A DNA stretch of 64,000 bases from Subsaxibacter sp. CAU 1640 (GCF_023156585.1 NZ_JALNMI010000001.1:744001-808000), one strand, 5' to 3'. Shown: positions 27,401-35,357, numbered from the stretch's first letter. The notes: generated by a model from the letters alone, not told the origin. Made by a program: numbers and translations.

Positions 27401-27979
27401 TAGTTTTTGCAGCCAAGCATCTGGCTTTCTTTTCATGGCATTCGAACGTGCTTTGGAAGTCAAATAGTTTGATTCAGCAATATCCTCAAGTCCCACAATA
27501 GGCTTATTTTTCTTTTTTCCAGCCTGATAAATAAACATATCTAAATAAGTTTCCTCTTCAAAATTATCTGCTCCAGGATCTTTTCTATATAAATAACCAT
27601 TGATGATATTGTTGTCGAACCTAATGGCGCTTCTCACCATAATTTCATCAGGACTGGATAATTCAAATAGTTGCGTATAAAAATCGCTTCGATACGAACG
27701 AGAATTGTTTTGCTGCCCCAGTGTCATATTCTCATAATTAAAATCGAGCCATGTGGTAGGGTCAGATTCCAGTGCCACACATTCGCTTTTATCCAATACC
27801 TCGAAAAACACATCATCAAGTCTGAATGCAACCTTCTTGCTTACATGCATTGTTCCATACAGGTAAGAGGACTTTTCCAAGCCGTTACCAGAGATTTCCC
27901 ATAACAGATTTTGATATTTCTGTTGGGAAAACATGTTGACACAAAAGCATAGAAAAATAAGTAAGAAGCGGTTTTTCAT
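24494..27979 (-). CDS. TraB/GumN family protein with very long C-terminal extension
   Basis: Exported protein of 1161 aa with signal peptide (about 1-18). Residues about 20-295 form a TraB/GumN domain of the Tiki-related type: YLYGTMHVSKK near the start, CVALESDPTTW, and GVGAAHLPGDQGMINMLVERGY at the end, which hold the two GxxH-like motifs of that putative metalloprotease fold. The remaining 860 or so residues are not recognised. They are rich in charged residues and alternate beta-rich stretches with a helical part (about 760-930, with FLEDLYKKSYAEPEVQ...) that looks like an alpha-solenoid. Typical GumN proteins are about 300 aa, so the extension is the remarkable part. No catalytic activity is claimed. 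Confidence 0.8.
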   Translation of the reverse strand: MKNRFLLIFLCFCVNMFSQQKYQNLLWEISGNGLEKSSYLYGTMHVSKKVAFRLDDVFFEVLDKSECVALESDPTTWLDFNYENMTLGQQNNSRSYRSDFYTQLFELSSPDEIMVRSAIRFDNNIINGYLYRKDPGADNFEEETYLDMFIYQAGKKKNKPIVGLEDIAESNYLTSKARSNAMKRKPDAWLQKLYSEENPYLLQENLYRERNLDLLDSIGSAVNTEYYRRHMLYIRNENMVKVLDSLMHEKSVFAGVGAAHLPGDQGMINMLVERGYTVKPLKSKQTDVGTTKKEALESLFTKPNLTVQTTPDQFISIKSFDKLREFTINGQKFYVAPDMTNGAYITLTRLNTYDYLPEKDPMTLDKINDLLYEDIPGDIIKKEALTTPFPGISILNKTKKGDYQKYHIYRTPLEIVIVKFGGIKDYVLVNEQEIFGSIQFKTQKDGFENFSSPYQKYHVDFPVYHISDNFENAGKKVLQGIYKDDYYFLEESPVFDIYYIEEDGFEAKYTHDAFYENLDLEEASGQHIDGTYKAYQSEAVIDSTTTKRLHLKSVIKDESYYLLGYYGSDINKADTFFESFKFKPIVYPDYEKVIDTSLYFSANSQTKSPPNNRFYFDRNEKPYEMQTKQAVYTTKANEQITITRTKYHDLHMMESVDSIWNNIDKSLKFTSRYKQEKDIVITNQKKSASDDIYTYSYALKDSTSAKAILVKHILKEGVMYELKSLTDSISSPSPFVTEFYDSFTPMDTLLGESVFKDKTAWFFEALEENDSLVLNGYSRLIFKNQHVDQLINAIDSHEYQKNQAKIKLHLINELGQLSDPKARTFLEDLYKKSYAEPEVQSTILKSYLKKKDKASYDKLLSLMEQDLPLDSKNINSIFRFRKDSLQLVGELFPKILQFSAIEEYKNPIYELLAKVVDSNLVKPKAYKKYKNQIITDGKIEVKRYLGRNNFSSYNNNSSDLESYVTIIFPYREDKQAKDFFEKLIQSDDDIAINNYFTLLTEADEQIPLALSQKTILNEKNHWALASALDDKGLLTEKFKNKISQQSIAKSRVFTRARFSEERDSISFLTKKEILTDNNVAVDVYVFKLKRTSSYGDNEFLHYVTFQKPEKEALALKIYDESGTNGTRLNDSKTEEEFVEDIQKLVSHKTRKRINSSYDFEF

Positions 27980-28077
27980 GATGTGATAATTAGGTTACGA
28001 AGTAAATATATCCATTTCAGAAGTATTTTAAAATCAGAAATGAGTTAAATCTCCTACATTATTAGTGAACGGCTTAT

Positions 28078-28113
28078 TTTGGCGAGTATTATAAAAATAG
28101 TGTCGTATTTTTG
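28078..28113 (+). promoter_or_regulatory. Candidate promoter of hemH
   Basis: TATTTTTG at 28106-28113 fits the -7 element. TTTG at 28078-28081 is the nearest -33 candidate, with a spacing of 24, which is longer than usual. Transcription would start near 28119. Confidence 0.45.
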
Positions 28114-28143
28114 TGACAAATACTCTTTAGAGTGATAATAACA

Positions 28144-28173
28144 GAAAGTAGAACGGAAACGATTTCTACTTTC
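28144..28173 (+). promoter_or_regulatory. Inverted repeat in the hemH leader
   Basis: Perfect 10-base arms GAAAGTAGAA (28144-28153) and TTCTACTTTC (28164-28173) around a 10-base loop. It lies between the predicted transcription start and the ATG, 13 bases before the start codon. No T-run follows, so it is not a simple terminator. It could be an operator or a hairpin that controls translation. Confidence 0.6.
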
Positions 28174-28186
28174 GAAGGAATAACAT

Positions 28187-29221
28187 ATGAAAAAAGGAGT
28201 TTTACTCGTCAATTTAGGGTCTCCTGACAGTCCCGAACCAAAAGATGTCAAAAAATATTTAGGAGAGTTTCTGATGGATGAGCGCGTGATAGACATTCCG
28301 CTTATTGCAAGAACGGCTTTGGTAAAAGGCATCATCCTGAAAACACGTCCAAAGGCTTCTGCGGCTGCTTATAAAAAAATCTGGTGGGAAGAAGGCTCGC
28401 CATTGATTGTTATTTCCGAAAGATTGCAGCATAAAATTCAAAACAAGACTGATTTGCCTGTGGCCCTGGCGATGCGCTATGGCAGTATGACCATCAAAAA
28501 AGGTCTTCAGGAATTGGTTGATAAAGGTGTTGAAGAAGTGTTTTTGATGCCGTTATATCCACAGTTTGCTATGGCTACCACTGAAACCATTCTGGTTTTG
28601 GCAGAAGAAATTAGAAAGACTGACTTTCCAAATCTTAAAATATCAGATTTAAAAGCATTTTATAATCGTGAAGATTACATCAAGGTGCTTTCAAATTCCA
28701 TCAAAAAGCACTTAACAGATAAAGAATTTGACCATTTGCTGTTTTCATACCATGGTGTACCAGAACGTCACATTCGAAAACGCGACATCACAAAATCACA
28801 TTGCAAAATTGATGGCAGCTGTTGCATAACACCTTCTCCTGCGCATGAGTTTTGCTACCGTCATCAATGTTTGGAAGTCACAAGATTAGTGGCTCAAAAA
28901 TTGGGTTTAAAGCCAGGAACCTATTCAACATCATTTCAATCAAGATTAGGATTCGACCCTTGGTTGCAACCATATACGGATTTGACGATTGAGCGTTTGG
29001 GGAAAGAAGGTATCAAAAATATGGCAATTGTAACTCCTGCTTTCGTTAGTGATTGTTTAGAAACTTTGGAAGAAATCACCATAGAAGGCCAAGAAATTTT
29101 CCACGAAATGGGTGGACATGAATTTACAACAGTTCCGTGTTTGAATGATGACGATGAATGGGTAACGTTGTTGTCGCAATGGATTAATGAGTGGGCAACT
29201 TCTAAAACAACAACCGCATAA
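28187..29221 (+). CDS. hemH: Ferrochelatase with internal cysteine cluster
   Basis: Inserts Fe2+ into protoporphyrin IX, the last step of protohaem synthesis. It is 344 aa. The metal-inserting His189 is in FSYHGVPERH, and the conserved acidic face is FVSDCLETLEEI near residue 285. Between them is an insertion, compared with the E. coli enzyme, holding Cys206, Cys212, Cys213, Cys223 and Cys228. Some bacterial ferrochelatases carry a [2Fe-2S] cluster on internal cysteines of this region, so an iron-sulfur form is likely, though inferred. It starts the plus-strand unit hemH, MATE, hemJ and shares one base with the MATE start codon (TAATG). Confidence 0.96.
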   Translation: MKKGVLLVNLGSPDSPEPKDVKKYLGEFLMDERVIDIPLIARTALVKGIILKTRPKASAAAYKKIWWEEGSPLIVISERLQHKIQNKTDLPVALAMRYGSMTIKKGLQELVDKGVEEVFLMPLYPQFAMATTETILVLAEEIRKTDFPNLKISDLKAFYNREDYIKVLSNSIKKHLTDKEFDHLLFSYHGVPERHIRKRDITKSHCKIDGSCCITPSPAHEFCYRHQCLEVTRLVAQKLGLKPGTYSTSFQSRLGFDPWLQPYTDLTIERLGKEGIKNMAIVTPAFVSDCLETLEEITIEGQEIFHEMGGHEFTTVPCLNDDDEWVTLLSQWINEWATSKTTTA

Positions 29222-30573
29222 TGGCAAAAGTGTCTTCAGTCGATTTAGGGTCTCAACCCATCAGTAAATTGCTTGTAAAACAGGCGGTACCAGCATCCAT
29301 TGGGATTTTGGTAATGTCGCTAAATATATTGGTAGATACCATTTTTGTCGGCAATTGGATTGGCTCCATCGCCATTGCAGCTATCAATGTGGTCTTGCCA
29401 GTCTCTTTTTTTATCGCTGCTCTGGGAATGTCTATTGGCATTGGCGGTTCTTCGATTATTTCAAGAGCTTTAGGCGCAGATAATTATGAAAAGGCACTCA
29501 AAACCTTTGGAAACCAGATTACTTTAACTCTGGTGTTGACCTTGTCCATGGTTTTTTTAGGATTGACATTTGCCAATTCTATTATTGATTCCTTTGGTGG
29601 TAAAGGCGATATTTTTGAACCTGCAAAAATTTACTATCAAATTGTACTTTATGGTGTACCAGTGTTGGCGCTTTGTATGATGGGAAACACGGTAATTAGG
29701 GCCGAAGGCAAACCAAAGTTTGCCATGTACGCCATGATGATTCCTTCTGTCAGTAATTTGCTGATGGACTATATCTTCATCAATCTTTTGGATTTCGGAA
29801 TGGAAGGAGCGGCTTGGGCAACAACCTTGTCTTATGTTATCTGTTTTCTTTTTATTCTTTGGTTTTTTATATCGAAAAACTCAGAACTAAAAATCAGTTT
29901 TTCGCACTTCGGATTTAATTTCCCAATCGTCAAGGAAATAAGTTCTTTGGGGTTTGTCACTTTGGCAAGACAGGCAGTTGTGAGCATCACGTATCTGTTT
30001 ATGAACAACATTCTCTATGATTTGGGAGGTGAAGTTTCTGTAACTTCTTATGCGATAGCTGGTCGAATGTTGATGTTCGCAATGTTTCCTGTGCTTGGAG
30101 TCACCCAAGGGTTTTTGCCCATTGCAGGCTATAATTATGGAGCCGCAAATTACCATCGCGTAAGGGAAACGATCAACACGGCCATCAAATATGCCGCAGC
30201 ATTGGCTAGTTTGGTATTTATATTGTTGATGGTTTTTCCAGAAAGCATTTCCAAAATGTTTACCTCTGATACCGCAGTATTGGCGCAGTCTTCTCACGAT
30301 ATGCGTTGGGTTTTTGCCGCTACACCTATTATCGCTTGGCAATTGATTGGAGCAGCTTATTTTCAGGCCATTGGAAAAGCAACGCCAGCATTATTGTTAA
30401 CCCTTTGTAGACAAGGTTTTTTCTTTATACCTCTTATCCTGATTTTACCAAAGTTTTATGGGGAATTAGGTGTGTGGATGTCGTTCCCAATTTCAGATGT
30501 TTTGGCAACCATTGTTACGGCGTATTTTTTGAATAAGGAAATCAGGAAGAATTTAGTTCCAAATATCATTTGA
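29221..30573 (+). CDS. MATE family efflux transporter
   Basis: Twelve-helix cation/drug antiporter of the multidrug and toxic compound extrusion family, 450 aa. Two MatE repeats are seen. The first begins at LVKQAVPASIGILVMSLNILVDTIFVG. The second begins near EISSLGFVTLARQAVVSITYLFMN and contains LGVTQGFLPIAGYNYGA. Its start codon overlaps the hemH stop and hemJ follows after 4 bases, so it is translated with two haem enzymes. Export of a porphyrin or other pathway product is conceivable but not shown; by sequence it is an ordinary MATE. Confidence 0.93.
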   Translation: MAKVSSVDLGSQPISKLLVKQAVPASIGILVMSLNILVDTIFVGNWIGSIAIAAINVVLPVSFFIAALGMSIGIGGSSIISRALGADNYEKALKTFGNQITLTLVLTLSMVFLGLTFANSIIDSFGGKGDIFEPAKIYYQIVLYGVPVLALCMMGNTVIRAEGKPKFAMYAMMIPSVSNLLMDYIFINLLDFGMEGAAWATTLSYVICFLFILWFFISKNSELKISFSHFGFNFPIVKEISSLGFVTLARQAVVSITYLFMNNILYDLGGEVSVTSYAIAGRMLMFAMFPVLGVTQGFLPIAGYNYGAANYHRVRETINTAIKYAAALASLVFILLMVFPESISKMFTSDTAVLAQSSHDMRWVFAATPIIAWQLIGAAYFQAIGKATPALLLTLCRQGFFFIPLILILPKFYGELGVWMSFPISDVLATIVTAYFLNKEIRKNLVPNII

Positions 30574-30577
30574 GACT

Positions 30578-31126
30578 ATGGAATACTATAACTACATTAA
30601 ATCGTTTCATCTCATTTTTGTGATCACTTGGTTTGCAGGCTTGTTCTACATTCCACGCTTGTTTGTGTATCAAATTGAAGCGTTCCATAAACCATCACCA
30701 GAAAAGGAAATTCTCGGAAAACAGTTAAAGTTGATGGCAAAACGTCTTTGGAACATCATTACATGGCCTTCTGCAATTCTCGCAACGATTTTTGCCATTT
30801 GGCTATTGATTTTACAACCGTTTTGGTTACAACAAGGTTGGATGCACATGAAATTGACATTCGTAGTATTGCTTATCATTTATCACTTAAAGACACATCA
30901 GTTTTATAAGCAATTGCAGCGCGATGAGGTCAAAAAGACATCAAATTTTATGCGAGTTTGGAACGAAGGTGCGACCTTCATTTTGTTTTCTGTAGTGTTC
31001 TTGGTCATTCTCAAAAATGCTATCAATTGGGTGTTTGGCGTTATTGGTATCATTGTTTTGGGAATTCTGTTAACCTTGGGATTCAAGATTTATAAAAACA
31101 TCAGGAATAGAAATCCCGAAGATTAA
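30578..31126 (+). CDS. hemJ: Protoporphyrinogen IX oxidase, HemJ type
   Basis: Membrane protein of the UPF0093 / CopD-like family, 182 aa, with about four to five helices. The first helix carries the conserved His (His11, SFHLIFVITWFAGLFYIPRL), followed by the RLFVYQ turn. The second conserved site is WMHMKL with the essential Lys. HemJ oxidizes protoporphyrinogen IX to protoporphyrin IX and binds a b-type haem. It fills the gap between HemF and HemH, since no HemG or HemY is present in the window. A somewhat longer C-terminus (a last helix plus a charged tail) is present. Confidence 0.9.
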   Translation: MEYYNYIKSFHLIFVITWFAGLFYIPRLFVYQIEAFHKPSPEKEILGKQLKLMAKRLWNIITWPSAILATIFAIWLLILQPFWLQQGWMHMKLTFVVLLIIYHLKTHQFYKQLQRDEVKKTSNFMRVWNEGATFILFSVVFLVILKNAINWVFGVIGIIVLGILLTLGFKIYKNIRNRNPED

Positions 31127-31187
31127 AAATTCCAAAACACAAATTCCAAAACATACTAAAAATGGATAGTTGGAATTTGGAATTTTG
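31127..31187. repeat. Heptamer inverted repeat without a protein gene (downstream of hemJ)
   Basis: It begins with the base after the hemJ stop. The left arm is two 14-base units, AAATTCCAAAACAC (31127-31140) and AAATTCCAAAACAT (31141-31154). After 15 bases the right arm is TTGGAAT twice (31170-31183) and TTTG. Nine bases, AAATTCCAA (31141-31149) and TTGGAATTT (31170-31178), pair perfectly. Period 7 or 14 and inverted layout match the cassette flanks, but no gene lies inside. It may also act as a terminator for hemJ. Confidence 0.65.
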
Positions 31188-31254
31188 TTATTGTGATTTC
31201 ACCAAAAAGGTTTTTGGTGCGATTATTGTTATCTTTAGCCAATTGTCCTTCTGA

Positions 31255-32706
31255 ATGAGATCAAGAAAACTATCCTTACGAGTTCGTATTTTCATTGCCA
31301 TGATTCTCTTGGTGCTCATCGCATCCATTTTAATTGCAGGTGTTACCATTTACCAGTATAATGAAGAAGCGCATGATTATCACACCGAACGTTTGGAGCG
31401 TAAGGAAGAGAACATTCGAAGAAATATCGATTTTGTTATTCGGGAAACAACTTACCCTGTTGAGACGGAAAAAATCTCGTTAATTTTCAAGGATGAGATT
31501 TATAAGATTGCAGATATCCATCAATTGGAAATTAATCTTTATGACCTTGAAGGAGGTTTGCTGAAATCTTCAAAAGCCAGTATTGAAGGTGATTCGCTGC
31601 CAAAATGCTTGAGCGCTACCATTCTCAATGAATTGTCCAATACGGCGGAACATCGCTACGTTGATAAAACTCAAAAAAACGAAAAAACATATCAATCCTC
31701 GTATACTTATATCACAGACAAAAAGTTCAAACCGCTTGCCATTCTTAATTTGCCATATCTCGAAAATGACGATTTTCTAAATAAAGAGTTAAATGAATTC
31801 CTAACCCGTTTGAGCTATGCCTACATTTTCATGCTTATCATTGCAGTGATCTTGGCGTTTTTGCTTTCAAAATATATTACAAAAACCCTTAAAACGGTGA
31901 GTGACAAAATCAACGCGACAAGACTTGAAAAGCATAATAAAAAGATTGAGATTGACTCTTCAAGCGAAGAAATAGCTACTTTGGTCAATTCTTATAACAG
32001 CATGATTGATGAATTGGAAGAAAGTGCTGTAAAATTAGCTACTTCAGAGCGCGAACAGGCTTGGCGCGAAATGGCAAAACAAGTGGCGCATGAAATAAAG
32101 AATCCGTTGACACCTATGCGACTAAGTGTTCAAAGTTTTCAGAGAAAATTTGACCCAGAAGATCCAAACATTCATCAAAAGGTAGATGAGTATAGCAAGA
32201 CCTTGATTCAACAGATTGATACGATGAGTTCCATAGCTTCAGCCTTTTCAAACTTTGCGAAGATGCCTGCACAGCAAAATGAAACTTTGAATGTAGTGCA
32301 AGTGGTAAAGTTGGCGTTGGATATTTTTAGTGAAGATTACATTGTGTTCACTGCTGAAGACGAAGAAATCATAGCAAAATTTGATAGAACTCAATTAATT
32401 CGAGTGGTGACCAATTTGGTCAAAAATGCCATTCAAGCTATTCCGGAAGATAAAACTCCAAAAATTGATGTAAGTGTGATATCTGAAGACAATTATGTAA
32501 CGATCCTTGTCGCTGACAATGGTATTGGTATTTCAGAAGAAAACAATTTGAAGATTTTTGAACCAAAGTTCACCACAAAGAGCAGTGGTATGGGACTAGG
32601 GCTTGCCATGGTAAAAAATATCGTGGAAACTTATAACGGAAGTATTACCTTTACATCTCAATTAGGAGAAGGCACTACTTTTAAGGTAACCCTTCCGAAG
32701 GAATAA
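31255..32706 (+). CDS. Sensor histidine kinase, NtrY-like
   Basis: Membrane-bound two-component kinase of 483 aa. Helix 1 is at about 12-30, an extracytoplasmic sensor loop at about 31-183, helix 2 at about 184-204, then a HAMP-like linker. The HisKA phospho-acceptor is His279 in QVAHEIKNPLTPMRLSVQ, the NtrY form. The GHKL ATPase has NLVKNAIQA (N box), VADNGIGI (G1) and GMGLGLAMVKNI (G2). No response regulator gene is adjacent, so its partner is encoded elsewhere. The 128-base gap to hemJ holds the heptamer repeat. Confidence 0.92.
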   Translation: MRSRKLSLRVRIFIAMILLVLIASILIAGVTIYQYNEEAHDYHTERLERKEENIRRNIDFVIRETTYPVETEKISLIFKDEIYKIADIHQLEINLYDLEGGLLKSSKASIEGDSLPKCLSATILNELSNTAEHRYVDKTQKNEKTYQSSYTYITDKKFKPLAILNLPYLENDDFLNKELNEFLTRLSYAYIFMLIIAVILAFLLSKYITKTLKTVSDKINATRLEKHNKKIEIDSSSEEIATLVNSYNSMIDELEESAVKLATSEREQAWREMAKQVAHEIKNPLTPMRLSVQSFQRKFDPEDPNIHQKVDEYSKTLIQQIDTMSSIASAFSNFAKMPAQQNETLNVVQVVKLALDIFSEDYIVFTAEDEEIIAKFDRTQLIRVVTNLVKNAIQAIPEDKTPKIDVSVISEDNYVTILVADNGIGISEENNLKIFEPKFTTKSSGMGLGLAMVKNIVETYNGSITFTSQLGEGTTFKVTLPKE

Positions 32707-32720
32707 AAATCATAACAATC

Positions 32721-33503
32721 ATGTCTTACCAAAACATCCTATCAGAATTCAATGATGGTATTACGTATATTACTATCAACCGTCCAAACAAACTGAATGC
32801 GCTCAATAAAGACACTATAAACGAATTGAACCAAGCATTCAAAGTAGCAGATAAAGACAAAAATACTAAAGTGATTATCGTTACCGGAAGCGGAGATAAA
32901 GCATTCGTTGCAGGAGCAGACATCAGTGAATTTGCTGATTTTGATGTCGAAAATGGAGGGAAATTGGCAGCAAAAGGACAAGAGTTGTTGTTTGATTTTG
33001 TTGAGAATTTATCAACGCCTGTCATTGCTGCTGTGAATGGATTTGCTCTTGGAGGTGGTTTGGAATTGGCGATGGCATGTCATTTTAGGGTGGCGAGTGA
33101 TAATGCCAAAATGGGCTTGCCAGAAGTGTCCTTGGGAGTCATTCCAGGTTATGGTGGTACACAACGCTTGCCACAATTGGTTGGAAAAGGGAGAGCAATG
33201 GAACTGGTGATGACGGCTGGAATGATTGACGCCAACCAAGCTTTGACTTATGGATTGGTAAACCATGTGACCACTCAAGATGAATTAATGCCGTTATGCG
33301 AGAAAATTGCTGGCAAGATAATGCGAAACTCATCTGTAGCTATCAAAGGAGCCATAAAAGCCATCAATGCAAATTACAAAGATGGTGTAAACGGTTTTGA
33401 GGTCGAAATCAAACAGTTTGGGAAGTGTTTCGGTACTGAAGATTTTACAGAAGGAACCACAGCCTTTTTGGAAAAGCGTAAAGCAGACTTTCCAGGCAAA
33501 TAA
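32721..33503 (+). CDS. Enoyl-CoA hydratase/isomerase family protein
   Basis: Crotonase-fold enzyme of 260 aa that most likely hydrates short-chain trans-2-enoyl-CoA (for example crotonyl-CoA). The oxyanion hole is formed by AGADISEF and FALGGGLELAMACHF. Both catalytic Glu of hydratases are present, in GGGLELAM and GLPEVSLG. The usual CDF after the first Glu is CHF here. It follows the kinase by 14 bases. Beta-oxidation or butanoate metabolism is inferred from the family. Confidence 0.92.
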   Translation: MSYQNILSEFNDGITYITINRPNKLNALNKDTINELNQAFKVADKDKNTKVIIVTGSGDKAFVAGADISEFADFDVENGGKLAAKGQELLFDFVENLSTPVIAAVNGFALGGGLELAMACHFRVASDNAKMGLPEVSLGVIPGYGGTQRLPQLVGKGRAMELVMTAGMIDANQALTYGLVNHVTTQDELMPLCEKIAGKIMRNSSVAIKGAIKAINANYKDGVNGFEVEIKQFGKCFGTEDFTEGTTAFLEKRKADFPGK

Positions 33504-33609
33504 ACCATCATTTTTCTTATTTCTACAATTTGTAGCCATCAATCCTTTGATTGGGTCGTAAATTTATGGTGTAGTCTTATCTAAAGTTACACTCATAAAT
33601 CAATATGCA

Positions 33610-34683
33610 ATGAACCCAAATCCTCCCATAAAAGGTCGTGGAGCGCAACTGAACACACCCAATAAATTTTTCGAATTGAGTCACGAAATGCGTGATGATT
33701 TTTTGGAATATTGTGCCATTGAAGGCGAAGAAGCCGATAGCAACAAAACACTTTATCTCGAAGTTTTCCCCAAAACCATAGTCAACAAAGTTGAAAGTCC
33801 AGATGTTGGGATGATGTATTCCATGAATATGTACCAAGGCTGTGAACATGGTTGTATTTATTGTTACGCTAGAAACACGCATGAATTTTGGGGTTATAGT
33901 GCTGGCTTGGATTTTGAGAGACGTATTCTGGTAAAAAAAGAAGCGCCAAAACTTTTAGAAGGGCAACTGAAAAAGAAGTCATGGCAAGCTTATCCGATAG
34001 TCATGTCCGGAAATACTGATTGCTACCAACCAGCCGAAAAGCAGTTTGAGCTTACGAGAAAATGTCTGGAAGTATTTTTGAAATACAAACATCCTGTTGG
34101 AATTATCACCAAAAACGCCCTTATTCTCCGTGATTTGGATATCTTGAAGAAATTGGCAGAAGACAACTTAATCGCTGTCAATGTATCGATTACATCACTT
34201 TCAGAAGACACCAGAAGAGTGCTGGAACCGCGAACCGCAACCATCAAAAAACGATTGGAAACAGTAGAGATACTTTCCAAAAACGGGATTCCTGTAAATG
34301 TGATGATCGCTCCCATCATTCCATCCATCAATAGCCATGAAATTCTTCCACTGGCAAAAAAAGTTTCAGATGCAGGAGCCTTAAGTATAGGTCATACCGT
34401 CGTCAGGCTTAATGGAGCCATCGGTGAAATATTTGCAGATTGGATTAAAAAAACAATGCCAGACAGAGCTGACAAGGTCTTGAGCCAAATTGAAAATTGC
34501 CATGGTGGAAGCCTCAACGATTCCAAATTTGGAACACGGATGAGAGGCGAAGGGGAAATTGCCAAACAAATAAATGATTTGATGAAATTGGCAAAAAAGA
34601 AATATTTCAAACATAAATCAATGCCACAATTAAATGTTCAATTACATGAGCAGGTTAAAGATGGGCAGTTAAAATTGTTCTGA
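33610..34683 (+). CDS. Radical SAM protein, PA0069 family
   Basis: Protein of 357 aa with the SAM-cluster motif CEHGCIYCYAR (CxxxCxxC) near residue 78, followed by a TIM-barrel with VMSGNTDCYQPAEKQFELTR and VNVSITSLSEDTRRVLEPR. The latter resembles spore photoproduct lyase-like (SplB) and Rv2578c/PA0069 proteins. No function has been assigned to this branch with certainty; DNA repair is sometimes suggested because of the SplB likeness. ATG at 33610 yields the family N-terminus (PPIKGRGAQLN). Confidence 0.9.
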   Translation: MNPNPPIKGRGAQLNTPNKFFELSHEMRDDFLEYCAIEGEEADSNKTLYLEVFPKTIVNKVESPDVGMMYSMNMYQGCEHGCIYCYARNTHEFWGYSAGLDFERRILVKKEAPKLLEGQLKKKSWQAYPIVMSGNTDCYQPAEKQFELTRKCLEVFLKYKHPVGIITKNALILRDLDILKKLAEDNLIAVNVSITSLSEDTRRVLEPRTATIKKRLETVEILSKNGIPVNVMIAPIIPSINSHEILPLAKKVSDAGALSIGHTVVRLNGAIGEIFADWIKKTMPDRADKVLSQIENCHGGSLNDSKFGTRMRGEGEIAKQINDLMKLAKKKYFKHKSMPQLNVQLHEQVKDGQLKLF

Positions 34684-34689
34684 AGGAAA

Positions 34690-34720
34690 AATAAAAAAGG
34701 GGAGCTTCTCAAACTCCCCT
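34690..34720 (-). terminator. Terminator after the 201-aa secreted protein gene
   Basis: On the minus strand, arms AGGGGAG and CTCCCCT (34714-34720 and 34698-34704) with a 9-base loop are followed by TTTTTT (34698 down to 34693). It is 32 bases after the stop of the minus-strand gene and also just after the plus-strand radical SAM gene. Confidence 0.8.
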
Positions 34721-34751
34721 AGCAACTAAACACTATAAATAAAACAGATTC

Positions 34752-35357
34752 CTAAATAGAAAGTGTATCGTTAAATGTTCTTCCATCTAATCGCATCACG
34801 ATTTTGTAATCGCCTTTTTTCTCTTTTAAAAGCGTATAGACACGTTCGATGACTTTTTTATTGTCAATGGTCTCTGAAAAAATCAATTCGTTATCAGATG
34901 CACCATTATATGAACTGTAATAGATTTCAACATCAAGAGGCTTATCATCTACAGACAATCTGGACAAAAGAATTTTATTGTCTTTAAACCTTACGAAAGG
35001 CTTAAAAATACTTTCTTGCTTGTCCTTGATAAATTCTACTTCATCCATTGATACTTTAAAAGGGATGATTTCAATCTGCAGTTCTTTTTCTAATTCAAAA
35101 ACATAATTCCCATCAGGTAGTGAGGTCAAATCAAACTCTTTGGCATAGCTTCCAGTTTGTTTGATTTTTTCTTTGTACAAAATAATTCCTGTATCACTTT
35201 TAATGGTCAATTGTTGCCCTTTCTTAACGGATACAAATGACACGGTAGCTTTCTTAACATCTCTTTTTGATGTGATCGGTTCGTTGTTTGAAGCATAACC
35301 TATCATACTAACTATCAAAGCGATAAATAGGATGCTTTTTTTAATTTCTTTTTTCAT
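34752..35357 (-). CDS. Secreted protein of unknown function, beta-sandwich-like
   Basis: Protein of 201 aa with a signal peptide (about 1-22). The mature part has a beta-rich stretch: VSVKKGQQLTIKSDTGIILY, then FDLTSLPDGNYVFELEKE, which resembles the strand pattern of T9SS tails and of Ig-like adhesin modules, though no true sorting domain is present. A second half ends with VMRLDGRTFNDTLSI. It is monocistronic, with a terminator. I do not recognise a specific family. A periplasmic or surface role is the most that can be said. Confidence 0.75.
   Translation of the reverse strand: MKKEIKKSILFIALIVSMIGYASNNEPITSKRDVKKATVSFVSVKKGQQLTIKSDTGIILYKEKIKQTGSYAKEFDLTSLPDGNYVFELEKELQIEIIPFKVSMDEVEFIKDKQESIFKPFVRFKDNKILLSRLSVDDKPLDVEIYYSSYNGASDNELIFSETIDNKKVIERVYTLLKEKKGDYKIVMRLDGRTFNDTLSI

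Noticed and set aside
29887-30342. Open frame of 151 codons on the minus strand
   Set aside because: Antisense to the MATE gene; His/Cys/Arg-rich product without any family features.
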